The notes beneath the pieces were generated by a model. The model had not been told where the DNA came from and searched no databases. It worked only from the letters and a program-made list of their open reading frames with translations. DNA of 64,000 nt, from positions 1,674,001-1,738,000 of the forward strand of contig NZ_SOAP01000001.1 in NCBI RefSeq assembly GCF_004364805.1, written 5' to 3'. Each line of letters starts with the position of its first letter. Within the stretch, counting starts at the first letter, position 1. Of this stretch, positions 46,532 through 55,893 are shown in pieces. Origin of the DNA: Pelagimonas phthalicica. Lineage in GTDB: Bacteria; Pseudomonadota; Alphaproteobacteria; Rhodobacterales; Rhodobacteraceae. Position numbers and translations under genes: made by a program.

Positions 46532-47056
46532 ATGCGTTTGTTTATAGCCCTGTCCCTGCCAGAGCCCGCAATAGCGGAAATCGAAACCATCCAATCGCGC
46601 CTGCCAGCCGGGCGATCTGTCCCCCCGGAAAACCTCCACCTCACCCTCGCCTTTTTGGGCGATCAGGATGACAGCATCCTTGAACCGCTGCACGAAGCTT
46701 TGATGACCATTCGCGCCGCCCCCATCACCCTGACCCTGTCCGGCGTCGCGGATTTTGGCGGCAAAGCAGGCAAGGCCATCGGCTTGGCTGCTGACGGAGG
46801 CCCTGAACTGCTCGATCTGCAATCGCGCATTCGTTCACGTCTGCACGGGGCCGGGGTCGACCTGGAACGCCGCCGCTTCCGCCCCCATGTGACCCTGTCG
46901 CGTCTCTCGGGCAAGGTCGACCCTGCTCCCGTGCTCAGCGCCCTGATCGGGGCCAAAGCTGGGCCAATGACTTGCACGTCCTTTGGGATCTTCCAATCTG
47001 TGCTACACGATCAAGGAGCGTATTATGAGGAGTTGGTGGGATATGCGTTGGTTTAA
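46532..47056 (+). CDS. thpR: RNA 2',3'-cyclic phosphodiesterase (2H)
   Basis: 174 residues of the LigT/ThpR 2H family. The two catalytic motifs are HLTLAF (residues 36-41) and HVTLSR (about 114-119), with the characteristic RLFIALSLPEPAIAEIE N-terminus. It opens 2',3'-cyclic ends of RNA. Its stop is directly followed by that of the leucine-rich protein on the other strand. ATG 46532 has a weak site. Confidence 0.92.
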   Translation: MRLFIALSLPEPAIAEIETIQSRLPAGRSVPPENLHLTLAFLGDQDDSILEPLHEALMTIRAAPITLTLSGVADFGGKAGKAIGLAADGGPELLDLQSRIRSRLHGAGVDLERRRFRPHVTLSRLSGKVDPAPVLSALIGAKAGPMTCTSFGIFQSVLHDQGAYYEELVGYALV

Positions 47057-47887
47057 TTAGGTTTTCTCAGAAAACTCACTGACCAACTGCTCCCATTTTC
47101 GCACATAGTTCTCAATGCGGGCTGCATCTATGACTGGATGCAGCCGCGGTTTTCGCTGCCCAGTAATTTTGACAGTTTTTCCATCCCCAAAATAATCTCT
47201 GATCGAATAATATGGTTGGAACCGCTCGCAAAACACCTTTGGTAACCGCGCTGTAAGATAGGCTACGTCTTCTGTTGAGAAAATGTCTGCAAGACCTAGC
47301 TCTGAAAGAGCCTCACAGTCACCTAAGGGGTGTAAACCACCCTCTTTCACACGCGAAGCCAATAAAACTAACTCGGCAAGGCGTGGCATCTGGGCAATCG
47401 GCACCAGATGATCGAGCCTCATTGGCGTATCCGTAGATCCTGAAATCTGCAACGCCTCCAGTATCTTCAAGTCTTTGAGAAAGCTCAGGTCTCGCAACTT
47501 GCTGAGCTCAGTCAGGTCTAACACCTTGAGTGCAGGCAGTTCAGTCAGAGGTGTCAGATCCTCTATTTTCGAAGCCCAATGAAAGCTCAGAAATTTCAGA
47601 TTTTTTTGCCTAGAAAGCGCCTCAACGTTTTTAGCGCTAATAGCATGTAGTGAAAGTGCTTCGACATCAATCAAGCCGCATAGGCGATCAAGTTCTTTCT
47701 GAGACAAAGAGTAGCCTATTGCGCACCTCGCCGTTTTGGGCTCCTTCAGATTGCGGATTGCGTAAGCTGATCCATCGTCAAAGCGAACAAAGCCATCGCG
47801 CTCCCACAGATCGGCAGGCTTGGCGTCACTGCAACTGCTCCATTGTGCTCTTAGCTCGGCGAATCTACGAAAACGCTCTTCACCCAT
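47057..47887 (-). CDS. Leucine-rich-repeat-like protein, 276 aa
   Basis: The middle (residues about 70-205) shows irregular 22-25-residue LRR-like units with repeated L-x2-L-x-L cores: NLKFLSFHWASKIEDL, ALKVLDLTELSKLRDLSFLK, ILEALQISGSTDTPM, LAELVLLASRVKEGG, ALSELGLADIFS. No signal peptide or anchor is seen. Base composition and codons are clearly more AT-rich than neighbours, suggesting acquisition. The start overlaps the nadE stop by eight bases, so it is translated by coupling with nadE. Its role is unknown; LRRs bind proteins. Confidence 0.7.
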   Translation of the reverse strand: MGEERFRRFAELRAQWSSCSDAKPADLWERDGFVRFDDGSAYAIRNLKEPKTARCAIGYSLSQKELDRLCGLIDVEALSLHAISAKNVEALSRQKNLKFLSFHWASKIEDLTPLTELPALKVLDLTELSKLRDLSFLKDLKILEALQISGSTDTPMRLDHLVPIAQMPRLAELVLLASRVKEGGLHPLGDCEALSELGLADIFSTEDVAYLTARLPKVFCERFQPYYSIRDYFGDGKTVKITGQRKPRLHPVIDAARIENYVRKWEQLVSEFSEKT

Positions 47888-49538
47888 TGTCCCGCCACCG
47901 GTTCACAATTGGATAGCGACGATCCAGCCAAAAGGCGCGTTTGGTGAGGCGCGGGCCGGGGGCGGATTGGAAGCGTTTGTATTCGCTGATGTAAAGCAGG
48001 TGCTCGACCTTTTTGGCGTCGGCGTGGTCGTACCCGGCAGCGACGCAATCGGCGATGGAGCCTTCCTGATCGACCAAAATGTCCAAGAGCCCATCCAGAA
48101 CCGGGTAATCGGGCAGGCTGTCGCTGTCTTTCTGATCATCCCGCAGCTCGGCCGAGGGCGGCTTGGTGATGATGCGATCCGGGATCACAGCACCCGACGG
48201 TCCGGCCATCCAGTCGCGGTGATTGTCATTGCGCCAGCGGCATTGTTCGAACACCCGCGTTTTATAAAGATCCTTGATCGGGTTATAGCCGCCATTCATG
48301 TCGCCATAGATCGTGGCATAGCCCACTGCGACCTCGGATTTATTGCCGGTTGTCAGCAGCATCTCGCCAAACTTGTTCGACAGCGCCATCAACAGCAGCC
48401 CACGCAAACGAGATTGAAGGTTTTCCTCGGTCAGGTCGGCCTCGGTTCCGGCGAACAAGGGCGCAAGCGTGTTGGTGATGGCCTGCCGCCCTTCGGAGAT
48501 CGGCACATAATCGTAGCGCACACCCAAAGCTTCGGCCAATTGCTTGGCGTCATCCAGCGAGTCCTGCGAGGTGTATTCTGAGGGTAGCATCACGCAACGC
48601 ACATTCTCGGCCCCCAGCGCATCCACCGCGATGGTCGCCACCAGCGCCGAGTCGATGCCTCCAGACAGGCCCAGCAGCACCTTTTTGAACCCGGTTTTGC
48701 CCAAATAGTCGCGCAAGGCCTCGACCATGACGCGGTAATCCTGCTCCCATTCATCGGGATGCTTGGTGAACGGCCCCTCAAGCGCACGCCACCCGTCTGG
48801 ACCGCGTTCGAAATCAACCTCAGTGACCACCTCGTCAAAGACCGGCAATTGCAAAACAATCTTGCCACCCGGATTCAGAACAAAGCTGCCGCCATCAAAG
48901 ACCTGATCATCCTGCCCGCCGGTCATGTTCAGATAGATCAGCGGCAGGCCGGTTTCGACCACCCGCGACACCATGTGATTCAAGCGGGTTTCGAATTTAT
49001 TGCGGTAATAGGGTGAGCCATTGGGCACCAACAGGAACTCGGCCCCGGTTTCCTCAAGCGTTTCGGCAACATCTTCGTGCCAGGCATCCTCGCAAATGGG
49101 CGAGCCGATGCGGGTATTGCCAACACTATAAGGTCCGGCCAACGGACCGCTGTCGAAAATCCGCACCTCATCAAAGACAGTTTCATTGGGCAAATGGTGT
49201 TTCAGCACCCGGCTGGTGACCTTGCCGCCCTTGCAGATGTGGTAGGCGTTGAACAGCTCAGTGCCCTCAACCCACGGACCACCAACCGCCAGGGCCGGGC
49301 CATCGGCGCAATCCTGCGCAAGCTGGTCGATGACCTGAATAGCCTCGGCGTGAAAGGCGGGCTTCATCACCAGGTCCTGCGCATTGTAACCGGTGATGAA
49401 CATCTCGGGCAGCGCGACCAGGTCAGAACCGGCGGATTTACCTTGTTCCCAAGCCGCGCGGGCCTTGGCGGCATTGCCCTGCAAATCACCCACGGTCGGG
49501 TTCAACTGTGCCAATGTCAGACGAAAACGATCACTCAT
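47880..49538 (-). CDS. nadE: Glutamine-dependent NAD+ synthetase
   Basis: 552 residues with two domains. The N-terminal nitrilase-like glutaminase has the catalytic Glu in LPEMFITGYN, a Lys region and the Cys in SPICEDAWHEDVAE; the C-terminal synthetase has the PP-loop LLGLSGGIDSALVATIAVDA. It makes NAD+ from nicotinate adenine dinucleotide using glutamine. Start MSDRFRLTLAQLNPTVGDL at 49538; the longer frame to 49652 is not conserved. The stop overlaps the start of the LRR gene. Confidence 0.95.
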   Translation of the reverse strand: MSDRFRLTLAQLNPTVGDLQGNAAKARAAWEQGKSAGSDLVALPEMFITGYNAQDLVMKPAFHAEAIQVIDQLAQDCADGPALAVGGPWVEGTELFNAYHICKGGKVTSRVLKHHLPNETVFDEVRIFDSGPLAGPYSVGNTRIGSPICEDAWHEDVAETLEETGAEFLLVPNGSPYYRNKFETRLNHMVSRVVETGLPLIYLNMTGGQDDQVFDGGSFVLNPGGKIVLQLPVFDEVVTEVDFERGPDGWRALEGPFTKHPDEWEQDYRVMVEALRDYLGKTGFKKVLLGLSGGIDSALVATIAVDALGAENVRCVMLPSEYTSQDSLDDAKQLAEALGVRYDYVPISEGRQAITNTLAPLFAGTEADLTEENLQSRLRGLLLMALSNKFGEMLLTTGNKSEVAVGYATIYGDMNGGYNPIKDLYKTRVFEQCRWRNDNHRDWMAGPSGAVIPDRIITKPPSAELRDDQKDSDSLPDYPVLDGLLDILVDQEGSIADCVAAGYDHADAKKVEHLLYISEYKRFQSAPGPRLTKRAFWLDRRYPIVNRWRDNG

Positions 49539-49685
49539 CGCACCTGCCCTCTTTCTCGCGTTTGTCCCTGAAATAGCAGATGTTGCCCCAGTGAAAAGCG
49601 CATTGGTAAAAGAGATTGCCCCTAAGGCCCTGCTTCGATACGTTTTGCGCAATCAGGGAACACCCGCAATGGGAACTGGACGAGC

Positions 49686-51113
49686 ATGAAGACCGCAGGC
49701 CTTATCACCATATTCGCCACCGCTTTGACGCTGACGACCCACGCGGTCGCGCAAGAAGGTGGGGTTGAAACCAAGCAATATGATGATGGCGGCGAATATA
49801 CCGGCACGTTCCAGGACGGGTTGCAACACGGGACCGGCACCTATCGCCTGCCAAATGGTTATGAATATACCGGCGCTTGGGTCGAGGGTGAGATCAAGGG
49901 CAAGGGCGTTGCGCGCTTTCCCAATGGCTCGGTCTATGAGGGTCAATTCGCCAAGGGCAAACCCGAAGGTGTGGGCAAGATCACTTTTGCCGATGGCGGC
50001 ACCTATGAGGGCACCTGGCTGGATGGCAAGATCACCGGCAAAGGCGTGGCAATCTATGCCAACGGCGTGCGCTATGAGGGATCGTTCCGCAATGCCTTGC
50101 ACCACGGCAAGGGCAGCATGACCTCACCCAACGGCTATCTTTACAATGGCGACTGGGTGAATGGCGTCAAAGAAGGTCAGGCCAAGATCACCTATCCCGA
50201 CAGCTCGGTCTATGAGGGCCGTGTCGCCAATGGCGAACGCGAGGGTCAGGGCAAGCTCAAAATGCCTGATGGACTGATCTATGAAGGCACCTGGCGCGAT
50301 GGACAGATTGATGGCTCGGGCAAACTGACCCAGCCCAATGGTGACACCTATGAGGGCCAGTTGGTCGATGGCCGCCGCGAAGGTGCGGGCAAAGTGACAT
50401 ACGCCAATGGCGACACCTATGAGGGTGAGTTCAATAATGACCAGCGCCACGGCATTGGCACCTTTATCGGCAAGGATGGTTATAAATACGAAGGCAACTG
50501 GGTCACCGGTCAGATCGAAGGCAAGGGCAAGGTGACCTATCCTGACGGCTCGGTCTATGAGGGTGACTTCAAAGGTGACCTCGCCAATGGCAAGGGCAAG
50601 ATCACCTATCCGGATGGCTCAACCTTTGATGGCGACTGGAAAGACGGCGTGATCGACGGGCGCGGCGTGGCCACCTATGCCAACGGGCTGACCTATACCG
50701 GCGAATGGAAAAACGCGCGCAATAACGGGTTTGGTATCATGACCTACCCGGATGGCTATCGTTATGAGGGTGGCTGGAAAGACGGTCAGCGCCATGGCGA
50801 GGGCAAGGCGACCTATCCAGACGGCACCTTGTACGAGGGCCAATTCCGCGACGGTCAGCGCCACGGCGAGGGTGTGATCAACATGGCCGGTGGATTTGTC
50901 TATGATGGCAATTGGGATCGCGGCGAGATCAGCGGCGAAGGCACAGCGACCTATGCCAATGGCGATGTCTATATCGGCATGTTCAAGAACGGCAAACGCC
51001 AAGGCATTGGCGTGATGCGTTACGCCACGGGCGAAGAGGCCAATGGCGAATGGGTGAATGGCGCATTGACCGCCACCAAACCCGCCGCAGATGCGCCTGC
51101 CGCGGATCAATAA
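49686..51113 (+). CDS. Secreted MORN-repeat protein, 475 aa
   Basis: A signal peptide (GLITIFATALTLTTHAVAQ) is followed by 18 complete MORN repeats and a partial 19th, each exactly 23 residues and all contiguous. A typical unit is YEGxWxDGxxxGxGxxTYxNG. The tail (LTATKPAADAPAADQ) is short and proline/alanine rich. MORN repeats form extended beta-hairpin sheets that bind lipids or proteins in eukaryotes and are used by bacterial surface and effector proteins. Strict periodicity with no insertions points to recent repeat expansion. Partner unknown; transcribed divergently from nadE. Confidence 0.9.
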   Translation: MKTAGLITIFATALTLTTHAVAQEGGVETKQYDDGGEYTGTFQDGLQHGTGTYRLPNGYEYTGAWVEGEIKGKGVARFPNGSVYEGQFAKGKPEGVGKITFADGGTYEGTWLDGKITGKGVAIYANGVRYEGSFRNALHHGKGSMTSPNGYLYNGDWVNGVKEGQAKITYPDSSVYEGRVANGEREGQGKLKMPDGLIYEGTWRDGQIDGSGKLTQPNGDTYEGQLVDGRREGAGKVTYANGDTYEGEFNNDQRHGIGTFIGKDGYKYEGNWVTGQIEGKGKVTYPDGSVYEGDFKGDLANGKGKITYPDGSTFDGDWKDGVIDGRGVATYANGLTYTGEWKNARNNGFGIMTYPDGYRYEGGWKDGQRHGEGKATYPDGTLYEGQFRDGQRHGEGVINMAGGFVYDGNWDRGEISGEGTATYANGDVYIGMFKNGKRQGIGVMRYATGEEANGEWVNGALTATKPAADAPAADQ

Positions 51114-51183
51114 ACACCTTTGAACCATCGCGCAGGTCTCGTTTGCACCAAATGAAATGCGTCGCTAGGCTGTCGGGCAATCC

Positions 51184-53145
51184 ATGACCGGAATCCTGAT
51201 GTCGTCTGTCCGTTTTCGCCTGTTGATCATGGCCTTGTTGCCACTGATCGTGCTGATGCCGCTGCTTTTGCTGCTGGGCATGACCCGGTGGAGCGCGGAT
51301 TATGACAAAGTTCTGATCGCCAATGTCGAAAGCGATTTGCGCATTGCAGAACAGTATTTGGCGCGGTTGATGTTTGAGACGGGAACCGATCTGCTCAGTG
51401 TATCGGAATCCAGCGAATTTTCCACACTGCTGGACCGACCTGATACCGCGCAAGAGGCCTATTTCACCGCTAAACAAGACGTCTTGGAGTTGGATTTCCT
51501 CTATTTCCTGCCTCGCGCGGATGCGGAAGAGAAGGCCAAGAAATGGCCGGTTATCCGCGCTGCCTTGAACGGAATGACCAACACGCAGATCGACATCTTT
51601 GGACAGGAGGATCTGTCTGAATATTCAAATGACTTGGCCGCGCAGGCCCGGATCGACCTGATCGAGACCGAGGCGGCCGTGCCGACCGACCGCATTGTCG
51701 AGGATCGCGGCATGGTCCTGCACAGCGCCAGCCCGGTGATGATCCCCGGTCACAGCGGTGTTTTGGTGGGGGGCATCCTGCTGAATCGCAACCTGCAATT
51801 CATCGATACCATCAACGCGCTGGTCTATCTCAACGCCATCACTGGCGGTGAACGTCAGGGCACTGCGACACTGTTTCTGGATGATGTGCGCGTGTCGACC
51901 AATGTGCGGCTTTTCGAGGATGTGCGCGCCCTCGGCACGCGCGTGTCGGGTGCCGTGCGTGGCGAAGTTCTGGACAAAGGTCAGACCTGGCTGGCCCGCG
52001 CCTTTGTTGTGAATGACTGGTATATTTCCGGTTACCTCCCGCTCAAGGACAGTTTCGGGCAGCGGGTTGGTATGCTTTATGTCGGCTTTCTCGAAGCACC
52101 GTTTTCTGCCGCCAAACGGGCCGCTTATCTTTGGATGATGGTGGCGTTTGTCGCGGTTCTGGTCCTGTCCGGGCCTCTGTTCCTGTGGCTGGCCAAAGGT
52201 ATCTTTGCACCGCTCGAACAGATGAGCTCGACCATGCGCAAGGTCGAAAAGGGCGATCTATCCGCGCGCAACGGCAATGTTGGTGCGCGGGATGAGATTG
52301 GGCAAGTGGCGGCGCATTTGGACAGTCTGCTGAACCAGGTGCAGGATCGCGACCAGAAACTGCGCGCCTGGGCGGGAGAGTTGAATGACCGGGTCGATCA
52401 ACGAACCTCTGAGCTACGCGACGCCAATGCCAAGCTGGAACAAACGTTCAAACAATTGGTGATGTCGGAAAAGCTGGCCTCAATCGGGGAAATCACCGCA
52501 GGCGTTGCGCATGAGATCAACAACCCCGTGGCGGTGATCCAGGGCAATGTCGATGTGATGCGCGAGACGTTGGGCGAGAATGCTGAATGTGTGAAAACCG
52601 AGCTGGATCTGGTGGATCGGCAGGTGTCGCGGATTGATGCAATTGTCGGCAAGCTGCTGCAATTCGCCCGCCCCGGTGAATTCTCAGGCTTTGACGAAAG
52701 CACCCTGATAAGCCCGGTTGTGACCGATTGCCTTGTCCTCGTTGATCACCTGATCAGCAAACGCAACATCGAGATCAAGCTCGACTTGAACGAAGCGCCG
52801 GCGGTCAAAATCGATCCGGGCGAAATGCAGCAGGTCGTGATTAACCTTGTTGTCAACGCGGTGCAGGCCATGGGGGATAATGGGGTTCTGACCATTTCGC
52901 TAAATCAGATGGATCAAGACGGGCAAACCGGAGCTGCCTTGGTCATAAAGGACACCGGCCCGGGCATTCCGCTGGACAAGTTGAACAGCGTTTTCGACCC
53001 GTTCTTTACCACCAAACAGGCCGAAGGCACCGGGCTGGGCCTGTCCATCAGCCAGTCCTTGATCCAACGCGCCGGTGGGTTGATTTCAGCGCGCAACACT
53101 GGCGATGGGGCCGAGTTTACCGTCTGGCTGCCCGAGGCATCCTGA
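51184..53145 (+). CDS. Membrane sensor histidine kinase with Cache domain
   Basis: 653 residues. Two membrane helices (LLIMALLPLIVLMPLLLLLG and WMMVAFVAVLVLSGPLFLWL) enclose a periplasmic double-Cache-like domain of about 280 residues. A HAMP segment (GIFAPLEQMSSTMRKVEKGD), a coiled coil, the H-box GVAHEINNPVAV (His443) and the ATPase G-boxes DTGPGIP and GTGLGLSIS follow. NtrB-type kinase with a probable small-molecule ligand. ATG 51199 is an alternative start. The response regulator gene ends nine bases away on the other strand. Confidence 0.9.
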   Translation: MTGILMSSVRFRLLIMALLPLIVLMPLLLLLGMTRWSADYDKVLIANVESDLRIAEQYLARLMFETGTDLLSVSESSEFSTLLDRPDTAQEAYFTAKQDVLELDFLYFLPRADAEEKAKKWPVIRAALNGMTNTQIDIFGQEDLSEYSNDLAAQARIDLIETEAAVPTDRIVEDRGMVLHSASPVMIPGHSGVLVGGILLNRNLQFIDTINALVYLNAITGGERQGTATLFLDDVRVSTNVRLFEDVRALGTRVSGAVRGEVLDKGQTWLARAFVVNDWYISGYLPLKDSFGQRVGMLYVGFLEAPFSAAKRAAYLWMMVAFVAVLVLSGPLFLWLAKGIFAPLEQMSSTMRKVEKGDLSARNGNVGARDEIGQVAAHLDSLLNQVQDRDQKLRAWAGELNDRVDQRTSELRDANAKLEQTFKQLVMSEKLASIGEITAGVAHEINNPVAVIQGNVDVMRETLGENAECVKTELDLVDRQVSRIDAIVGKLLQFARPGEFSGFDESTLISPVVTDCLVLVDHLISKRNIEIKLDLNEAPAVKIDPGEMQQVVINLVVNAVQAMGDNGVLTISLNQMDQDGQTGAALVIKDTGPGIPLDKLNSVFDPFFTTKQAEGTGLGLSISQSLIQRAGGLISARNTGDGAEFTVWLPEAS

Positions 53146-53153
53146 CCCGATAC

Positions 53154-54482
53154 TCACTCACCCCAAGCGGCGCATTTGCGATCCACAGTCTTGCGCGACA
53201 CGCCCAAGCGGCGGGCGGCTTCGGCGCGGTTACCATCACATTGATCAAGCACATGCAGGATATGGCGCTGCATGACATAGTCGAGTGACTCAACAGCTTG
53301 GGCACCGGTCACAACGCCACTGCCTGCGAATTCGTCTGGGAACTCTCCCAAAATCACCGATCTCTCGATCAAATTCCGCAGCTCACGCACATTACCGGGC
53401 CAATCATAGCGGCGCAGTTTGAGCAGGGTCTCATCATCCATATTCAAAGCTGGCAAGCCAAGCGATGTCGAAAAATGCTTCATGAACAGGCTGGCAAGTT
53501 CAACAATATCCTCCGAGCGATCCTTGAGCATCGGCATGGCGATATTGACGATATTGATACGGTGATAAAGGTCAGGGCGGAACCGCCCCTCTTCGACGGC
53601 CTTTTCCAGATCAACATTGGTGGCAAAGCACAGGCGCAGGTTCAGCGGAATATCCCGCTCTCCCCCAACGGGCCGCACCCGCTGATCTTCGAGCACACGC
53701 AGCAGCGCCGCCTGCAACGCCTCGGTCATCTGCGCCACTTCGTCGAGGAACAGGGTCCCGCCATCCGCCAATAGGAACAGACCCGCTTTGCGCTGCTCTG
53801 CCCCCTCAACCACACCAAACAATTCCTGCGAGATCAGATCGGGTGCAAGCGCCGCGCAGTTCACCGCAACAAAGGGTTTTTCGGCGCGGTCTGACAATTG
53901 GTGCAGGGTTCGTGCTGCAACCTCTTTGCCCGTGCCGCTGGCACCGGTGAACAGAACTGGTGTCGGCAATGGCGCAAGCTTGAGCAGCATGGCCCGCACT
54001 TCGGCCAGCGCATCCGACGTGCCCAAAAGCTGACCCCGAGCAATGTCTGTCGATAATTCGTGACGCAGCAAAGTGTTGTCGCGCTGCAAGTATTTACGAT
54101 CCAAGGTACGCGAAACAGCGTTCAGGATCTGATTGGCGCGAAACGGTTTCAGCACAAAGTCCGACACACCGGCCCGCAAGGCCGTGATGGCGGTTTCAAG
54201 ATCCGCATAGGCGGTGATCAGGATCGTGTCGGCAAACAGGCCGAGGCGACGTTGCTCAGCCACCCATTCCAGCCCGGTTTTCCCCGGCATGATATTATCC
54301 AAGATCACCAGATCGAAATGCGCCTTGTCCAACATGGCGGTCGCCTGTTGCGGCGATCCAGCCTGTTCGACGCGTTTGCAACGCGGCTCCAGGATCTTGG
54401 TCAGGAAATTGCGCATGCCCGGTTCGTCGTCGAGCACAAGGATCGACGCGCCCTTTAGGCTGGCCCCATAGTCGTCTGCCAC
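53154..54482 (-). CDS. NtrC-type response regulator lacking the GAFTGA loop
   Basis: 442 residues: a receiver with Asp62 in LVILDNIMPGKTG, an AAA+ domain with Walker A FTGASGTGKE (from 178) and Walker B GTLFLDEV, and a Fis-type helix-turn-helix (RAEAARRLGVSRKTVDRK). The loop that should read GAFTGA, between LFG (221) and GLF (234), is only VVEGAEQRKA. GAFTGA is essential for opening sigma54 promoters, so it probably does not act through sigma54, as with the known sigma70-type NtrC of Rhodobacter. GTG start at 54482 follows GAGGG. Nine bases after the 41-residue gene; likely the last gene of the formate dehydrogenase transcript. Confidence 0.9.
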   Translation of the reverse strand: MADDYGASLKGASILVLDDEPGMRNFLTKILEPRCKRVEQAGSPQQATAMLDKAHFDLVILDNIMPGKTGLEWVAEQRRLGLFADTILITAYADLETAITALRAGVSDFVLKPFRANQILNAVSRTLDRKYLQRDNTLLRHELSTDIARGQLLGTSDALAEVRAMLLKLAPLPTPVLFTGASGTGKEVAARTLHQLSDRAEKPFVAVNCAALAPDLISQELFGVVEGAEQRKAGLFLLADGGTLFLDEVAQMTEALQAALLRVLEDQRVRPVGGERDIPLNLRLCFATNVDLEKAVEEGRFRPDLYHRINIVNIAMPMLKDRSEDIVELASLFMKHFSTSLGLPALNMDDETLLKLRRYDWPGNVRELRNLIERSVILGEFPDEFAGSGVVTGAQAVESLDYVMQRHILHVLDQCDGNRAEAARRLGVSRKTVDRKCAAWGE

Positions 54483-54491
54483 GTTTTACCC

Positions 54492-54617
54492 TCAGTTCAA
54501 CCGCACGCTGTCACCAGAATAGCGGTCCTCGGACGAAAATCCGATCTCTTGCAGCGCAAAGTTAGCACCAATTCCAATAAGGATGACTGCGGCAAATCCG
54601 GCCCACATTGCTTTCAT
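54492..54617 (-). CDS. 41-residue single-pass membrane protein
   Basis: ATG 54617 follows AGGAGACC and overlaps the stop of the WD40-cytochrome gene as ATGA, so it is translationally coupled. Residues 4-22 form one membrane helix (MWAGFAAVILIGIGANFAL), then EIGFSSEDRYSGDSVRLN, a charged periplasmic or cytoplasmic tail. Its size, coupling and location inside the formate dehydrogenase locus suggest an accessory subunit. No family is recognised. The gene is short enough to be missed by length-filtered ORF calling. Confidence 0.7.
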   Translation of the reverse strand: MKAMWAGFAAVILIGIGANFALQEIGFSSEDRYSGDSVRLN

Positions 54618-55885
54618 GGGTTGGTCTCCTGTGTGTTGTCTTTGAGAAAGGTGATCAGGTCGGCGCGATCCTGCGCGCGCGTGATCACCTGCATGGGCAT
54701 TTTACTGCCCGGAATGTAATGATCGGGGCCCTGATCGAACAGGGCATCGATGGTTGTTTCGTCCCAGATGATCTCGGACCCATCCAGAATTTGCGAATAG
54801 CGATAACCGGGCACCGTGCCAGCGCGGCGGCCAAAGATACCGTGAAGGGTTGGCCCGGCCTTGCGCGATGGGCCTTCTTTCAGCGCATGACAGATCGAAC
54901 ATTTGCGCATGAACTGACGTTCGCCATTGGGCATCGAGTCCGCTGCCTGCAGAAAGGATCTCTCACCGCTGATCGCCGGATCATATTCATCTAAGGATGC
55001 CACCGGCCAGCCATAGGCCACATCATCCAGCCCCCCGGCCCAAATCGTCTGCCCGTCATTGGAAATGGCAAGCGCCCAAACCGGCCCGTTTCGGGTGGCA
55101 CGGAAATCACGGGTGATGCGCCACTCTGCCGTGTCGATCATCATGATATAGCCCTGCCCATCCCCCACAGCGAGCTGGTGGGTGTTGGCGTGATAGGCCA
55201 TCGAGAGGATCGGACGGCGGTCAAGCGTGAAATCGGCAATTTGCGCACCGGTCATTGGATCAATGATCCGGGTCCCCCCATCCACAGCGCCATAGGCAAG
55301 CCAATCATCGGTGACGATCAGTTTGTTCACTCCGAACCCATGCTTTACCAGAGGAACCGGGTCCGATTGCGGTGTTTCATAGCGTAGGATGCGCCCGGCA
55401 TTTGTCGATGCAAAGACTTGCCCGCCTTGATCAAAGGCCAGATCGGTTACCCCGGCACCAGGGTCCTTCAACGCGTAATCGATGCCCCCCCCAAGTGGCC
55501 ACATACGAATTGTCCCATCCCAGCTGCCGCTCGTCACCCATAGCCCGCCGGGCGCGGTGGCCAATGCGCTGACCTTGCCCTTATGCGACCCGAGTTTGTG
55601 ACTGGTCTCGCCACGCCACAAAATTACGCTGAAGTCGTCGCCGCCCGAAACAATCCCCTGACTACCCAAGGTCAAAGTGACAACGGCAGCCGAGTGACCC
55701 TCTAGCCAAGTCGGTTCGCGACCTGACCAAACCCCCACCGAATTATCGAAACTCGCCGTCACCACAGACCCATCCGGGGCGACAGCGATGTCCATGATCG
55801 GGCCGCCATGCCCCTTGAGCGTGGTGAAGTCCTGCGCCGCCACTGGCAGCGCCAGACAGGTTAGCAGCGCAAGAAGGTATCGCAT
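54614..55885 (-). CDS. WD40-repeat / cytochrome c fusion
   Basis: 423 residues with a signal peptide (RYLLALLTCLALPVAAQ). WD40-like blades follow from about residue 22 to 295, several ending in x-W (VGVWSGR, SVILWRG, TIRMWPL, VAYGWPV), forming a propeller. The C-terminal 100 residues are a class I cytochrome c with CSICH (329-333), GPTLHGIFGRRAGTVPGYRYS and the axial Met in KMPM. Periplasmic. Starts eight bases after the gamma subunit, so it is probably a docked electron acceptor of the formate dehydrogenase. The propeller may dock it to the enzyme. Confidence 0.85.
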   Translation of the reverse strand: MRYLLALLTCLALPVAAQDFTTLKGHGGPIMDIAVAPDGSVVTASFDNSVGVWSGREPTWLEGHSAAVVTLTLGSQGIVSGGDDFSVILWRGETSHKLGSHKGKVSALATAPGGLWVTSGSWDGTIRMWPLGGGIDYALKDPGAGVTDLAFDQGGQVFASTNAGRILRYETPQSDPVPLVKHGFGVNKLIVTDDWLAYGAVDGGTRIIDPMTGAQIADFTLDRRPILSMAYHANTHQLAVGDGQGYIMMIDTAEWRITRDFRATRNGPVWALAISNDGQTIWAGGLDDVAYGWPVASLDEYDPAISGERSFLQAADSMPNGERQFMRKCSICHALKEGPSRKAGPTLHGIFGRRAGTVPGYRYSQILDGSEIIWDETTIDALFDQGPDHYIPGSKMPMQVITRAQDRADLITFLKDNTQETNP

Positions 55886-55893
55886 CACGCACG

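Noticed and set aside
49752-51060. CRISPR-like regular repeats
   Set aside because: The 69-base periodicity is the coding MORN repeat, in frame throughout, without spacers. No CRISPR array is seen elsewhere.
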